Of a stretch of 64,000 nt of DNA, positions 63,617 through 64,000 are shown one piece after another. Within the stretch, counting starts at the first letter, position 1. Every line of letters starts with the position of its first letter. Source of the DNA: Mesostigma viride (lineage: Eukaryota; Streptophyta; Mesostigmatophyceae; Mesostigmatales; Mesostigmataceae); the NCBI GenBank assembly GCA_009746045.1, contig RPFO01000090.1, forward strand, positions 1,636,689 through 1,700,688, written 5' to 3'. The notes under the pieces were generated by a model. The model ran no database searches, had not been told where the DNA came from, and saw nothing but the letters and a program-made list of their open reading frames with translations. The position numbers and the translations under genes were made by a program.

Positions 63617-63982
63617 CTAACCCCGAAGCGGCTGCTGCCCTTTGCCCAGCGACGCCAGGTCTGACAACGCGGCCGTCCAACGGGCTTCCAGCTCCACCAG
63701 CTGCGCCTGCAATGCCCCCACCATATGGGCGATTTGGACCGTCGGATTCTCCGGCACGGGCGGCTGGGGGGCAGCCATCGTTTCAGGACTGCTAGCATCT
63801 GCCATCATCGCTGCCCGTGTTCCTTCCACTTGATCAACCTCTCGATCGACAACATCCGCCCCCGACGTCCCAAACCGCCAGATAGCGTGGCTGGCGATGT
63901 CCCGAACCAGGTTATGGCAGGCTACCAGGCTACCTTCCCTCCTGACAGGGTGTGTGCCCGAAGCAGGCGCTAGCCTGAACAC
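63617..63982 (-). CDS. Hypothetical small protein, possibly gag-like
   Basis: An open minus-strand frame reaching nearly to the window edge. The likely in-frame start MADASSPETMAAPQPPVPE leads into VQIAHMVGALQAQLVELEAR, a short amphipathic or coiled-coil helix, and ends GKGQQPLRG. This composition resembles the N-terminus of retroelement Gag proteins, but no zinc knuckle or protease is visible. An A-rich AATAAA-containing stretch follows on the same strand at 63420-63440, compatible with a 3' end. Function unknown. Confidence 0.3.
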   Translation of the reverse strand: MFRLAPASGTHPVRREGSLVACHNLVRDIASHAIWRFGTSGADVVDREVDQVEGTRAAMMADASSPETMAAPQPPVPENPTVQIAHMVGALQAQLVELEARWTAALSDLASLGKGQQPLRG

Positions 63983-64000
63983 TGGTCCTGCACCCTCACC

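Overview
The window is nuclear DNA of a eukaryote, probably a plant-type alga or relative. It has GT-AG introns, long gene-poor stretches, interstitial telomere repeats of the CCCTAAA/TTTAGGG type, and a dense mix of LINEs, hAT-type, TTAA-flanked and CACTA-type elements. I cannot fix the species: TTTAGGG telomeres occur in green plants, many green algae and some other algal lineages. No bacterial operon structure, CRISPR array, rRNA or tRNA was seen.

Four host genes are well supported. (1) PLPBP (minus, 8875-9606) is a complete intronless pyridoxal-phosphate homeostasis protein. (2) A three-exon enolase-superfamily (muconate lactonizing enzyme/dipeptide epimerase-like) gene lies divergently from it (plus, 10741-15498). 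(3) PIGS, a subunit of the GPI transamidase, runs convergently to (2) on the minus strand. I rebuilt it as 14 phase-consistent exons across 17.6 kb (34751 down to 17144), about 819 residues. (4) A 535-residue coiled-coil plus ankyrin-repeat protein is at 38537-40144 (plus). A possible chromatin-reader-like protein is cut by the left edge, and a small gag-like or hypothetical reading frame sits near the right edge.

Most of the remaining sequence is repeats. The PIGS introns hold minisatellites of 7, 12, 19, 32, 33, 39, 40, 47 and 50 bp, a pure telomere-repeat block, a TTAA-flanked element, a hAT-type MITE and large GA/TCCG microsatellites. The interval 41.4-48.8 kb is a pile-up of LINE fragments on both strands next to a second TTAA-flanked element. 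At 5.3-7.2 kb there is an intact LINE-like element with an 11-bp target-site duplication that encodes only an L1-ORF1-type protein.

The right third has a nested structure. Two near-identical LTR-like units (TGTC...GACA) lie head to tail with only two bases between them, and one 4-bp target duplication (CGGT) brackets the pair. A 7.4-kb CACTA-type element sits inside the first unit, and the second unit preserves the empty insertion site. A further hAT-type MITE lies just outside. I found no unrecognised multi-gene system. The more unusual observations are the tandem LTR pair, the two TTAA elements that share cargo but not termini, the ORF1-only LINE, and the tandem amplification of a PIGS exon's splice acceptor.
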